In this document: positions 1-8,216 of the stretch, piece after piece
How the letters are laid out: each line of letters starts with the position of its first letter
Position numbering within the stretch: the stretch's first letter is position 1
NCBI RefSeq assembly: GCF_019823105.1
Contig: NZ_CP081958.1
Coordinates: 1 to 64,000 of the forward strand
Reading direction: 5' to 3'
Origin: Halobaculum magnesiiphilum
GTDB taxonomy: Archaea > Halobacteriota > Halobacteria > Halobacteriales > Haloferacaceae
Length of the DNA: 64,000 bases
Made by a program: the position numbers and the translations under genes
Notes under the pieces: generated by a model
What the model saw: the letters and a program-made list of their open reading frames with translations, nothing else
Told to the model about the DNA's origin: nothing
The model's database searches: none

Positions 1-73
1 GGCATCGAACCGGGTCCCGCGGCCGCGACCGCCCACCGGGGAGATATCACGGCGGTGTCGACGCCGTCCACAA

Positions 74-86
74 TCACTATACGCGG
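74..86 (+). promoter_or_regulatory. TATA box of rfcL
   Basis: An AT-rich element (cactatacg) lies about 25 bp upstream of the ATG at 106. This is the spacing expected for a leaderless haloarchaeal transcript. It supports the ATG at 106 over an upstream in-frame GTG at 55, which would lie upstream of the predicted transcription start. Confidence 0.5.
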
Positions 87-105
87 CTCGCTCCTCCCCC
101 CGGTA

Positions 106-1659
106 ATGACCGACTGGACGGAGCGGTACCGCCCGTCGTCGCTCTCGGAGCTCCGGGGCAACGACAAGGCGGTGAAGGGGGTCCGCGAGTGGGCCGACAC
201 GTGGGACGACCACCGCGAGGCGCTCGTCCTCCACGGCTCGCCCGGGGTCGGGAAGACCTCCGCGGCGCACGCGCTGGCGGCCGACATGGGCTGGGAGACC
301 GTCGAGTTGAACGCCTCCGATCAGCGCACCGCCGACGTGATCGAGCGGTACGCCGGCCGCGCGGCGAACAACGCCACCCTCGGCGGGTCCGCCGGCGGCG
401 ACGACACCGGCGGCCGCCAGCTCGTCATCCTCGACGAGGCCGACAACATCCACGGCAACCACGACCGCGGGGGCAAGAGCGCCGTCACCTCGCTGGTGAA
501 GGACGCCGGCCAACCGGTGATCCTCATCGCCAACGAGTACTACGACATGAGCCGCGGGCTGCGCAACGCGACGCAGGACATCGAGTTCCGCGACGTGGGC
601 AAGCGCTCCATCGTGCCCGTCCTCCGTGACATCTGCCGCAAGGAGGGGATCGAGTTCGACTCGGACGCGCTCGACCGCATCGCCGAGCGCAACAGCGGCG
701 ACCTCCGCGGCGCCGTCAACGACCTCCAGGCCGTCGCGGACGGGACGGACCACCTCACGCTGGAGGACGTGATCACCGGCGATCGCGACCGCTCGATGGG
801 CGTGTTCCCGTTCCTCGACCTCGTCCTGAAGGAGACCGAGTCCGCCCGCGAGGCGCTCCAGTCCAGCTACGACGTGGACGAGACGCCCGACGACCTGACG
901 AAGTGGATCGAGGACAACATGCTGAAGGTTTACGACGCGGCGGAGGCGACCCGCGCGTACGACCACCTCGCCGACGCCGACGTGTGGCTCGGGCGAGTGT
1001 GGGCCAGCCAGAACTACTCCTACTGGCGCTACGCCGGCGACAACCTCTCGGCGGGCGTCGCCGCCGCCCGCGACGGGACGAAGGGCGGGTGGACGCGCTG
1101 GGGCCGCCCGCAGTTCTACCACTCCACCTCGAACACGAGCGACGAGGTCGTCCGCGCCATCGCCGAGCGCGGCGGCTTCTCGATGGACACCGCCCGCCGC
1201 GCCGTGCTCCCGTACCTCCAGGCGATGACGCACCACTGCAAGCCTCGGGAGCTGACGGTCGAGATGGCCGCCGCCTACGAGTTCGAGGCGGAGCACGTCT
1301 CCTTTGTCACCGGCTCCGGGGAGACGACGAACAAGGTGCAGTCCATCGTCGAGGACGCCGAGGACCTGCGCGCCGAGCGCATGGAGGACCACTCCGGGGG
1401 CGCGTTCGCCGGGATCGCACCGAGCACGGAGGCCGAGGAGCGTGAGGACGACGACGCGGAGGGCGCGAACGAGGGCGACGACAGCCAGACGAGTCTCGCG
1501 GACGCCGGCGGATCGGCGGATTCCGGCGAGTCGGCCGAGGCGGCCGCCGGCGACATCGGCGACGACGCGGGCGACGACGCGGACGAGGACACCCGCAATG
1601 TGGACCCGGAGGCCGCCGAGGAGGACGACGGGCAGTCCGGGCTCTCGGACTTCATGTGA
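106..1659 (+). CDS. rfcL: Replication factor C large subunit (clamp loader)
   Basis: 517-residue AAA+ ATPase that, with the small RFC subunits, loads the PCNA sliding clamp during DNA replication. Visible motifs are Walker A GSPGVGKT at residues 44-51, Walker B LVILDEAD at about 106-113, and the RFC box SGDLRGAVNDLQA. The last quarter is a long acidic low-complexity tail typical of halophiles. The protein ends in QSGLSDFM (510-517), which fits a PCNA-interacting PIP box (Q-x-x-L-x-x-F). The start at 106 is chosen because the TATA box sits about 25 bp upstream and MTDWTERYRP matches the family N-terminus. No intein is seen. Confidence 0.95.
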   Translation: MTDWTERYRPSSLSELRGNDKAVKGVREWADTWDDHREALVLHGSPGVGKTSAAHALAADMGWETVELNASDQRTADVIERYAGRAANNATLGGSAGGDDTGGRQLVILDEADNIHGNHDRGGKSAVTSLVKDAGQPVILIANEYYDMSRGLRNATQDIEFRDVGKRSIVPVLRDICRKEGIEFDSDALDRIAERNSGDLRGAVNDLQAVADGTDHLTLEDVITGDRDRSMGVFPFLDLVLKETESAREALQSSYDVDETPDDLTKWIEDNMLKVYDAAEATRAYDHLADADVWLGRVWASQNYSYWRYAGDNLSAGVAAARDGTKGGWTRWGRPQFYHSTSNTSDEVVRAIAERGGFSMDTARRAVLPYLQAMTHHCKPRELTVEMAAAYEFEAEHVSFVTGSGETTNKVQSIVEDAEDLRAERMEDHSGGAFAGIAPSTEAEEREDDDAEGANEGDDSQTSLADAGGSADSGESAEAAAGDIGDDAGDDADEDTRNVDPEAAEEDDGQSGLSDFM

Positions 1660-1740
1660 CCCGCCCGGGGGACTGACGCGTCCGCTCCGCTGCTCGCCGG
1701 GACACACCGACTTTTGACCCCCGTCCACGAATCCCGGCAC

Positions 1741-2796
1741 ATGCAAGCGGCCGTCCTCCGCGAGTACGGCGAACCTCTCGACGTGACCGACGTACTCGAA
1801 CCGGATCTCGAACCCCACGGCGTCGTCGTCGACGTGGAGGCCTGTGGCATCTGTCGCTCCGACTGGCACGCGTGGATGGGCCACGGCGAGTGGGCCGACG
1901 ACCAGGTCCCCCTCGACTACGTGCTCGGTCACGAGCCCGCGGGCACCGTCGTCGCGGTCGGCGACCGCGTCGCCTCCGTCGAGGAGGGCGACCGCGTGGC
2001 CGTCCCGTTCAACCTCGGCTGCGGCGCCTGTCCCGAGTGCGTGAACGGCCACGGGAACACCTGCCTCGACGGCCGTGCGCTGGGGTTCGAGCGCGCGGCG
2101 CCGGGCGCGTTCGCCGAGCGCGTCCACCTCCTGCACGCCGACTACAACGCCATGCGCCTGCCGGAGGGCGTCGCGCCCCGGGACGTGGCGGCGCTCGGCT
2201 GCCGGTTCATGACGGCGTACCACGCGCTGGAGCACCGCGCTCACGTCGGCGCGGGGGAGTGGGTCGCCGTCCACGGCTGCGGCGGCGTCGGGCTCTCGGC
2301 GGTGCAGGTCGCCGACGCGCTCGGCGCACGTGTGATCGCCGTCGACGTTGACGACGACGCCCTCTCGCGAGCGGAGGCCGCCGGCGCCGACGAGACCGTC
2401 CGCGGCGACGCGGTCGACGTGCCGAGCGAGGTCGAGGCGATCACCGGCCGCGGTGCACACGTCTCGATGGACGCGCTCGGGCGGGCGGAGACGTGTCGCA
2501 ACTCCGTCGCCTGCCTCCGCGAGCGCGGCACGCACGTGCAGGTCGGGCTGACGACCGACGCCGAGAAGGGCGAGGTGTCGCTGCCGACGGACGCGATGAC
2601 GCGCTGGGAGGTCGACTTCCTCGGGTCGCGCGGGATGCCGCCGACGCGATACGACGAGCTGCTCGGGCTGCTGGAGGCCGGCGACCTCGATCCCAGCGTG
2701 CTCGTCGGCCGCGAGGTCGGACTGGACGAGGTACCGGAGCGGCTCGCCGCGATGACCGACTACGAGACCGAGGGGGTCGAGGTACTGACGTTCTGA
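1741..2796 (+). CDS. Zinc-dependent alcohol dehydrogenase (MDR family)
   Basis: 351-residue medium-chain dehydrogenase. The catalytic-zinc region ACGICRSDWH lies near residues 36-45. Four structural-zinc cysteines are spaced C-x2-C-x2-C-x7-C (CGACPECVNGHGNTC), and the Rossmann motif HGCGGVGLSAVQVA lies near residue 180. It should oxidise an alcohol or reduce an aldehyde with NAD(P); the substrate cannot be read from the sequence. The ATG at 1741 is preferred to upstream in-frame codons because MQAAVLREYGEPL is the usual family N-terminus. It is convergent with the ABC operon that follows (28 bp between stops). Confidence 0.88.
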   Translation: MQAAVLREYGEPLDVTDVLEPDLEPHGVVVDVEACGICRSDWHAWMGHGEWADDQVPLDYVLGHEPAGTVVAVGDRVASVEEGDRVAVPFNLGCGACPECVNGHGNTCLDGRALGFERAAPGAFAERVHLLHADYNAMRLPEGVAPRDVAALGCRFMTAYHALEHRAHVGAGEWVAVHGCGGVGLSAVQVADALGARVIAVDVDDDALSRAEAAGADETVRGDAVDVPSEVEAITGRGAHVSMDALGRAETCRNSVACLRERGTHVQVGLTTDAEKGEVSLPTDAMTRWEVDFLGSRGMPPTRYDELLGLLEAGDLDPSVLVGREVGLDEVPERLAAMTDYETEGVEVLTF

Positions 2797-2824
2797 AGAA
2801 GGGTGTCGCCGACGGCGACGGCCG

Positions 2825-3553
2825 TTACAGCAACTTCGACAGGAACCGCTGACCGCGCTCGGTCGTCGGCTGCTCGAAGAACTGCTCGGGCGGCGTCCGC
2901 TCGACGACCCGGCCCTCCGACATGAGGGTGATCGTGTCGGCGACCTCGCGGGCGAAGCCCATCTCGTGGGTGACGACCATCATCGTCATCCCCTCGTCGG
3001 CGAGGTCGCGCATGACCTCCAGCACCTCCCCGACCAGCTCGGGGTCGAGGGCGCTGGTGACCTCGTCGAACAGCATCACGTCGGGGTCCATCGCGAGCGC
3101 GCGGGCGATGGCGACCCGCTGTTGCTGGCCGCCGGAAAGCTCGCTCGGGTACGAGCCGGTCTGATCGCCCAGCCCGACGCGTTCGAGCAGCGTGCGTGCC
3201 TCCGCCTCCGCATCCTCGCGCTTCTCGCCCTTTACCTTGATCGGCGCGAGCGCGACGTTCTCCAGCGCCGTCTTGTGCGGGAAGAGGTTGAACGACTGGA
3301 ACACCATGCCGATGCGCTGGCGGAGCTCGTTGATGTCGGCGTCCGGGTCGGTCAGGGGCACGCCGTCGAGGCGAATTTCGCCCGACTGGATCTCTTCCAG
3401 TCGGTTCGTACACCGAAGCAGCGTCGACTTCCCGGAGCCGGAGGGGCCGATGACGACGGCCACCTCCTGTTCGTCGATCTCCAGGTCGATGTCCTTCAGC
3501 ACGTGCGTCTCGCCGAAGTACTTGTTCACCTGTTCGAACTCGAGCAGGGACAT
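2825..3553 (-). CDS. Polar amino acid ABC transporter, ATP-binding protein
   Basis: 242-residue ATPase of the GlnQ/HisP type that powers uptake of a polar amino acid. It has Walker A GPSGSGKST (36-44), the ABC signature LSGGQQQR, Walker B VMLFDEVTSALDP and the H-loop VVTHEM. It is the third gene of a tight operon (binding protein, permease, ATPase). Its ATG shares one base with the permease stop (TGATG), which suggests translational coupling. Confidence 0.93.
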   Translation of the reverse strand: MSLLEFEQVNKYFGETHVLKDIDLEIDEQEVAVVIGPSGSGKSTLLRCTNRLEEIQSGEIRLDGVPLTDPDADINELRQRIGMVFQSFNLFPHKTALENVALAPIKVKGEKREDAEAEARTLLERVGLGDQTGSYPSELSGGQQQRVAIARALAMDPDVMLFDEVTSALDPELVGEVLEVMRDLADEGMTMMVVTHEMGFAREVADTITLMSEGRVVERTPPEQFFEQPTTERGQRFLSKLL

Positions 3554-4389
3554 CAGTCCTCACCTCCGTGGGTCGCGGGGTCGGCACGGTCCTCCAGCGT
3601 CCGGATAACCTTCCCGAGCGGAACCGTGATCATGAGGTACGCGATCGCGACGAGGACGATCGGCGTCCACGCGTCGAACGTCGCGGAGTTGATCTGTCGG
3701 AACGCAGAGAGCAGTTCGGGGATCGCCAGCACCGTTAACAGCGAGGTGTCCTTCACGAGGATCACCTGGTCGTTGCCGATGGCGGCCAGCGAGTTGCGCC
3801 ACGCCTGCGGGAGGATCACCTCGCGCATCGACTGGATGTAACTCATCCCAAGCGAGCGGGCCGCCTCCATCTGGCCGTCCGGGATCGACTCGATGCCCCC
3901 CCGGAGCGCCTCGCCGACGTATGCGGCGTGGTTGAGCGTCAGCCCGATGACCGCCGCGTAGTAGTTGAACCCCTGGATGGGGAACTGGCCCGGCGGCCAC
4001 AACTGGGGGATGCCCAGGTAGATGACGAACAGCTGGAACAACAGCGGCGTCCCTCGGAAGAACTCGATGTAGCTCTTGGCGATCGAACTCGTCACGCGCG
4101 TCTTCGAGACGCGTGCCAACCCGACCATGACGCCCGCGATCACCGACAGTACGCTGGAGACCAGGACGATCCCGATAACGCGCAGGAACGCGAACGTGAA
4201 CTGCGGGTAGATGATGTTGACTAGCAGCGCGTAGTCGACGCGGACGAACAGGATGTACGCGATGAACGCGGTGACGCCGAGCGCGAACACCGTGGTCCCG
4301 ACGATACCCAGGCGACGGAACGTGCGGTCGTTGAGCTGTTCGAGGACGCCGCGGTCCCGCTCGGCCGCGCGCCCGGTGTCTGTCGCCAT
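3553..4389 (-). CDS. Polar amino acid ABC transporter, permease
   Basis: 278-residue membrane subunit of the HisM/GlnP family. It has several hydrophobic segments and the cytoplasmic EAA loop EAARSLGMSYIQSM, which contacts the ATPase. A single permease suggests a homodimeric channel, as is common for amino acid importers with one permease gene. It lies 3 bp after the binding protein gene and overlaps the ATPase start by one base. Confidence 0.93.
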   Translation of the reverse strand: MATDTGRAAERDRGVLEQLNDRTFRRLGIVGTTVFALGVTAFIAYILFVRVDYALLVNIIYPQFTFAFLRVIGIVLVSSVLSVIAGVMVGLARVSKTRVTSSIAKSYIEFFRGTPLLFQLFVIYLGIPQLWPPGQFPIQGFNYYAAVIGLTLNHAAYVGEALRGGIESIPDGQMEAARSLGMSYIQSMREVILPQAWRNSLAAIGNDQVILVKDTSLLTVLAIPELLSAFRQINSATFDAWTPIVLVAIAYLMITVPLGKVIRTLEDRADPATHGGED

Positions 4390-4392
4390 CGG

Positions 4393-5202
4393 TTACCCGG
4401 CGAAGTACTCGCTGTAGATCTCGTCGTACGTCCCGTTGTCCTTGATCGTCGCGAGCGCACCGTTGACCTCCTCGAGGAGTTCGTCGTCGTCCTCGCGGAA
4501 CGCGATCCCGTAGTTTTCGACGGTGAGCGTGAGGTACGGCGGCGCCTCTTGACCGGCCTCGCTGGCCGCGCCCTCGCCCTCGACGAAGCGGACCTGCCCC
4601 TCGCCCTCGCCGTTGACGAACTCCGCACTGACGGTGTTGTCGTTGATCACGGCGTCGACCTGGTTGTTCAGCAGGGCGCTGAACGCGTCGGGGATCTGAT
4701 CGTACTCGTTGATCTCGAGGTCGCCACCGAGTTCCTCCTGGAGAGACTGGGCGGCGGCGGCGCCGGTGGTCCCCTTCTGGACGCCGACGCGGACGCCCGC
4801 CATATCCTCCTGGGAAGTGATGTTGGAGTCCTCGCGCACGACGATGGTCTGGTATGCCGTGAAGTACGGGTCAGAGAAGTCGACCTCCTCATCGCGCTCG
4901 TCGTTGATCGTCATCGCGGACATGATGACGCGGAAGTTCCCGTTGTTCAACGACGGGATGATCGTGTCGAACGACGTCTGGACGAACTCGTGTTCGTAGC
5001 CGAGCTGGTCGGTGAACACCGCCTGCGCGATGTCCACGTCGAAGCCGGTCAGCTCCCCGTCGGTCGTCTCGTACTCGAACGGCCGGTACGGGATGTCCGA
5101 CCCGATGGTGATCGTCTCGCTGTCGCCGCCGCCGAGGCAGCCGGTGAGCGCCAATCCGGCACCCGCGGCGCCGGCGGACTTCAGGTACGTGCGTCTGTCC
5201 AT
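4393..5202 (-). CDS. Amino acid ABC transporter, substrate-binding lipoprotein
   Basis: 269-residue solute-binding protein of the family 3 type (domain IPYRPFEYETTDGELTGFDVDIA). The N-terminus MDRRTYLKSAGAAGAG carries a twin-arginine signal, followed by lipobox TGC with Cys22. This is the usual haloarchaeal route for folded, lipid-anchored binding proteins. It is the first gene of the importer operon. A TATA-like element (taatag on the coding strand) lies around 5228-5234, about 28 bp upstream. The exact amino acid transported is not determinable here. Confidence 0.93.
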   Translation of the reverse strand: MDRRTYLKSAGAAGAGLALTGCLGGGDSETITIGSDIPYRPFEYETTDGELTGFDVDIAQAVFTDQLGYEHEFVQTSFDTIIPSLNNGNFRVIMSAMTINDERDEEVDFSDPYFTAYQTIVVREDSNITSQEDMAGVRVGVQKGTTGAAAAQSLQEELGGDLEINEYDQIPDAFSALLNNQVDAVINDNTVSAEFVNGEGEGQVRFVEGEGAASEAGQEAPPYLTLTVENYGIAFREDDDELLEEVNGALATIKDNGTYDEIYSEYFAG

Positions 5203-5313
5203 AACAGGGGTAGCTACTGCCGCCCGGCTATTAGTCCCCTTCGGTGGGTCGCGACCGCGTAAGAATTTCCGGCGACGCCTCGGCCGACCGCTCGCGGCGT
5301 CGTCGCCGGCGCG

Positions 5314-5367
5314 TCAGTCGTCGCGGTCGCGTCAGTCGTCGCTGCCGCGTCAGTCGTCGGTCGAGCC
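5314..5367 (-). repeat. 18-bp tandem repeat spanning the stop of the heme A synthase gene
   Basis: Three imperfect copies of an 18-bp unit (cgcgtcagtcgtcg plus 4 variable bases) begin at TCA triplets at 5314, 5332 and 5350. The TCA at 5350-5352 is the TGA stop of the minus-strand heme A synthase gene. The two further copies lie just past it, in the same reading phase, so each repeats a D-D-stop ending. The unit is six codons, so phase is kept. Confidence 0.75.
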
Positions 5368-6225
5368 GTACACGGGCTCCGAGACTTCGGGTTCGACGCC
5401 GCGCAGCGCCCACGCCGCACCCGCCGTCAGCGCCACCGCGGTCGCGATCACGAGCCAGTTCACGACGCGGACGCCCGCCGAGTACACGACGAGGTCGCGA
5501 CCGAGCACCATCCCGACGAACAGCAGCGCGCCCGCGGCGCCGGTCGCGACTCGTGGGATCAGCTCGTTCAGTTCGCCGAGCCAGCGCGTCGCCGCCAGCA
5601 GCGACGCGAACGCCGCCAGCGACACGGCGAAGAAGACCGCTTGTTCGACCGGGGAGTACGACGAGACCGGGTCGATCCGCGCGAGCACCCACGCGGCGAG
5701 CAGCCCGACCAGCCCGACGCCGACGGCGAGGCGGCCACGCGAGAGCGCGTCCCGGGAGAACCGCCCGTCGTACGCGAGCAGCGTCGCGTACGACAGCAGC
5801 GCGAAGATCGAGAAGCCGGTCAGGAAGTGCGCCGCGTGCACCGGCGCGGAGTAGCCGCCCGGTAGCGCGCCGTTGAGCGTGACGGTGATCGCGCCGAAGA
5901 TCGCCTGCAGCGGCGTGAGCACCGTCGCGAGGGTGACCGCGAACCGACCGCGGGTCGACACGGCTCCCCGTGCGCGCCACGCCCACACCGCCGTACCGAG
6001 GATCAGGAACCCGGTGATCATCGCCCACAGCCGGTGGAACCACTCGATGAACGACGGGATCGACTGCGGGAGCACGCCCCCGTCACACAGCGGCCACTGT
6101 TGGGCACACGCCAGTCCGGAGCCGGTCGCGGCGGTGTATATCCCGAGCGAGATGAGCGTCAGCGCCATCCCGGTCGTGAACGCCGCGTACCGACGGAAGC
6201 TGAGCCAGTCGGGTCCGCGTGACAT
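5350..6225 (-). CDS. ctaA: Heme A synthase (COX15/CtaA family)
   Basis: 291-residue membrane protein predicted to convert heme O to heme A for terminal oxidases. Visible are about eight hydrophobic segments, a conserved cysteine pair C-x6-C (CAQQWPLC) in the first outer loop, and heme-ligand region EWFHRLWAM and HAAHFLTGF in the first half. The second half lacks the paired histidines of the two-domain bacterial enzymes. A possible TATA (ttttctaag on the coding strand) lies about 30 bp upstream. Its stop codon lies inside a tandem repeat. Confidence 0.85.
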   Translation of the reverse strand: MSRGPDWLSFRRYAAFTTGMALTLISLGIYTAATGSGLACAQQWPLCDGGVLPQSIPSFIEWFHRLWAMITGFLILGTAVWAWRARGAVSTRGRFAVTLATVLTPLQAIFGAITVTLNGALPGGYSAPVHAAHFLTGFSIFALLSYATLLAYDGRFSRDALSRGRLAVGVGLVGLLAAWVLARIDPVSSYSPVEQAVFFAVSLAAFASLLAATRWLGELNELIPRVATGAAGALLFVGMVLGRDLVVYSAGVRVVNWLVIATAVALTAGAAWALRGVEPEVSEPVYGSTDD

Positions 6226-6315
6226 TGGCCGATACTCGGGGTCGCGGCTACTTAGAAAACGCGGTCGCCACGTCGATCCGATCGCGTCCCGACTCCGCTC
6301 GTCGGTTTCCCCGGC

Positions 6316-7404
6316 TCAGATCAAGCTATCGAGGTCGTCGTTCTGGAACAGCTTGTCCGCCTCGTCCTGCTCCTGTTCCTGTCGCTGTGCCTCCTCGCGG
6401 GCCTCCTTCGCCTGCTGCATGAACTCCTCCAGCCGTTCGGAGCGCTCGACGCCGCCCAACAGCACCAGCGACGCGAGCCGTTCGGAGTCGATCGGGAAGT
6501 CGCCGCCGCGGACCTGCATCGAGCCGGTCTCCTCCTCGAGCCACTTGCGGGCGCGCTCGACGCCCTTGCGCGAGATGCGTTCGGGTTTGCCGGCGACGAC
6601 GAGCAACGCGGCGTCGGCCTTCGTCGCGTTCGGTAGGCTCGTTCCGGTGAGCAGCGCGTTTCGGGTGACGCTCGTGACGACGTTGACGTTCGTGTCGGCG
6701 TCGTCGTCGGCCTCGGCGCTGGCGTAGCCGAGCGCCGCGACCCCGCCCGACCGGAGCGTGTTGATCACCTCGCTGGTGTCGACGACGGACTCGCCGACGC
6801 CCTCGACTGCCTCGCCGGAGGCGAACAACAGCCCCACCCGGCGGGCGATGGACCTGTTGATGCTGTCGAACCCCTCCTCCAGGCTCTCGCCCGAGGAGTG
6901 CCACGCGTCGTTGTCGATGAGGATCGTCGCGTCGGCCTCCCGGGCCAGCGTCTTCAGCGACCGACCGGCGTTCACCTTGTACATCGCGCCCTCGCCTCGT
7001 CCGGGGAGGATCCCGAGCCCGTACACGGGAATCTCGTACACGCGGTTCAACTCCTTCGCGAGCACCGGGGCGCCGCCCGAGCCCGTGCCGCCGCCCAACC
7101 CCGCGACGACGACGATCGCCTCCGCCTCGGCGGTGATCCGGCCGTCGAGCGCCGACAGCACCTCGCCGATGTCCGACTGCATCACCTCCGCCCCCAGCTC
7201 GTTGTCGCCGCCCACGCCGTGTCCCTTCACGCGGTCCTGTCCAACGAGGACCGTATCGATCGACAGCGGCTGCAGGTCCGCCTCCGCTGTGTTGACCGCG
7301 AGCGCCCCCCGAACGGACTCGAATCCCATGTCGTGGTCGAACTCGACCAGCGAGGAGGTGACCTTGCCGCCGGCCTGGCCGACGCCGATGAGGACCGTTT
7401 TCAT
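6316..7404 (-). CDS. cetZ: CetZ-type tubulin/FtsZ superfamily GTPase
   Basis: 362-residue tubulin-superfamily cytoskeletal protein. Archaeal CetZ proteins form filaments that affect cell shape and motility. Residues 9-15 (GQAGGKV) and the tubulin signature GGGTGSGG (104-111) are clear. The N-terminal GQAGGK and lack of an FtsZ-type C-terminal peptide favour CetZ over FtsZ. The charged C-terminus ends FQNDDLDSLI. The ATG at 7404 fits the family start, and 35 upstream in-frame codons are discarded. It is divergent from the pilus-like locus, 149 bp away. Which CetZ paralogue this is cannot be settled without alignment. Confidence 0.9.
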   Translation of the reverse strand: MKTVLIGVGQAGGKVTSSLVEFDHDMGFESVRGALAVNTAEADLQPLSIDTVLVGQDRVKGHGVGGDNELGAEVMQSDIGEVLSALDGRITAEAEAIVVVAGLGGGTGSGGAPVLAKELNRVYEIPVYGLGILPGRGEGAMYKVNAGRSLKTLAREADATILIDNDAWHSSGESLEEGFDSINRSIARRVGLLFASGEAVEGVGESVVDTSEVINTLRSGGVAALGYASAEADDDADTNVNVVTSVTRNALLTGTSLPNATKADAALLVVAGKPERISRKGVERARKWLEEETGSMQVRGGDFPIDSERLASLVLLGGVERSERLEEFMQQAKEAREEAQRQEQEQDEADKLFQNDDLDSLI

Positions 7405-7523
7405 ACACACGCAGTTGGCGCAGCCCACCGCTTGAATCTTCCCACGGTTGCGGGTGTCGGGGCGAGCCACGGCGACGTTCCTCGATCGACCCTCCGCAGT
7501 CGTCGACATTCACCGCCCCGAAG

Positions 7524-7532
7524 TTCAAATAC
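7524..7532 (+). promoter_or_regulatory. Leaderless promoter of the pilus-like locus (copy 1)
   Basis: The element ttcaaatac ends 21 bp before the ATG at 7554. It matches the TATA elements at 8701 and 12688 inside the same locus, and all are followed by a GC-rich run just before an ATG. Confidence 0.6.
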
Positions 7533-7553
7533 GAACACGCGGCCATCCCCCGC

Positions 7554-8216
7554 ATGTCGCGCGATATTCCGAGCGGATCCCCGCCGGACGACGAGCATCC
7601 GACGGACGCCGACGGCGGCTCCGTCCCAGGGAGAGCCGCCGTCGACGACCTCAGAACCAGGCTCGCGGCCGTCGAGCGAGCGTGCTCCGGCGACGCGGAC
7701 GTCGGTCCGGCAGACCTCGGGGACGCCGCCGAAGCCACCGCGGAGCTGCAGAATGCGTCGGAGCGGATCGACGAACTGGAGGACCGCGTCGCCGAACTCG
7801 AATCGGCGACCAAGGCCCTCCGTGGCTACGTCGGGTCGATACGCGCGGTGAACGAGCGCGTCGAACGACGAGCCGACCGGGCGCTCGCGGCGTCCCGCGC
7901 GGGGCCGTCTCGGGAACGGCAGGCGACGGACCGATCGGCAGCAAAACGACCGGCAGCCGAGCGACTGCCCGGAGAGTCACCGAATGGGAGCAGACCGGTC
8001 GAAGGCGCACCGGCGAACGACGGGGAGCACCAACCGGACGATACCGGGGGAGGGGATGTGTTCGTCCCAGACGACTGGCGAGATGCGTCCGGCACCGACG
8101 GGGACGGGGTGTCCGGCGCCGACGGGAACTCCACCTACGAGGGATCCGATCGCGAAGACGCTCCCGGCGACGACGACGCGGCGCCGTTAGTCGAGCGACT
8201 GCGCGAGGCGCTGTGA
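7554..8216 (+). CDS. Coiled-coil protein, first gene of the pilus-like locus (DUF7310-like)
   Basis: 220-residue soluble acidic protein. Residues about 25-110 form a likely coiled coil (for example NASERIDELEDRVAELESAT). The rest is disordered and rich in Asp, Gly and Pro. It ends in a short predicted helix, PLVERLREAL. No enzymatic motif is visible. It opens the co-oriented locus and its stop overlaps the GTG of the next gene (GTGA). The ATG sits 21 bp from a TATA box, so the transcript is probably leaderless. From memory it resembles DUF7310, a haloarchaeal coiled-coil family found beside PilB-type ATPases. A regulatory or scaffolding role is a guess. Confidence 0.75.
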   Translation: MSRDIPSGSPPDDEHPTDADGGSVPGRAAVDDLRTRLAAVERACSGDADVGPADLGDAAEATAELQNASERIDELEDRVAELESATKALRGYVGSIRAVNERVERRADRALAASRAGPSRERQATDRSAAKRPAAERLPGESPNGSRPVEGAPANDGEHQPDDTGGGDVFVPDDWRDASGTDGDGVSGADGNSTYEGSDREDAPGDDDAAPLVERLREAL

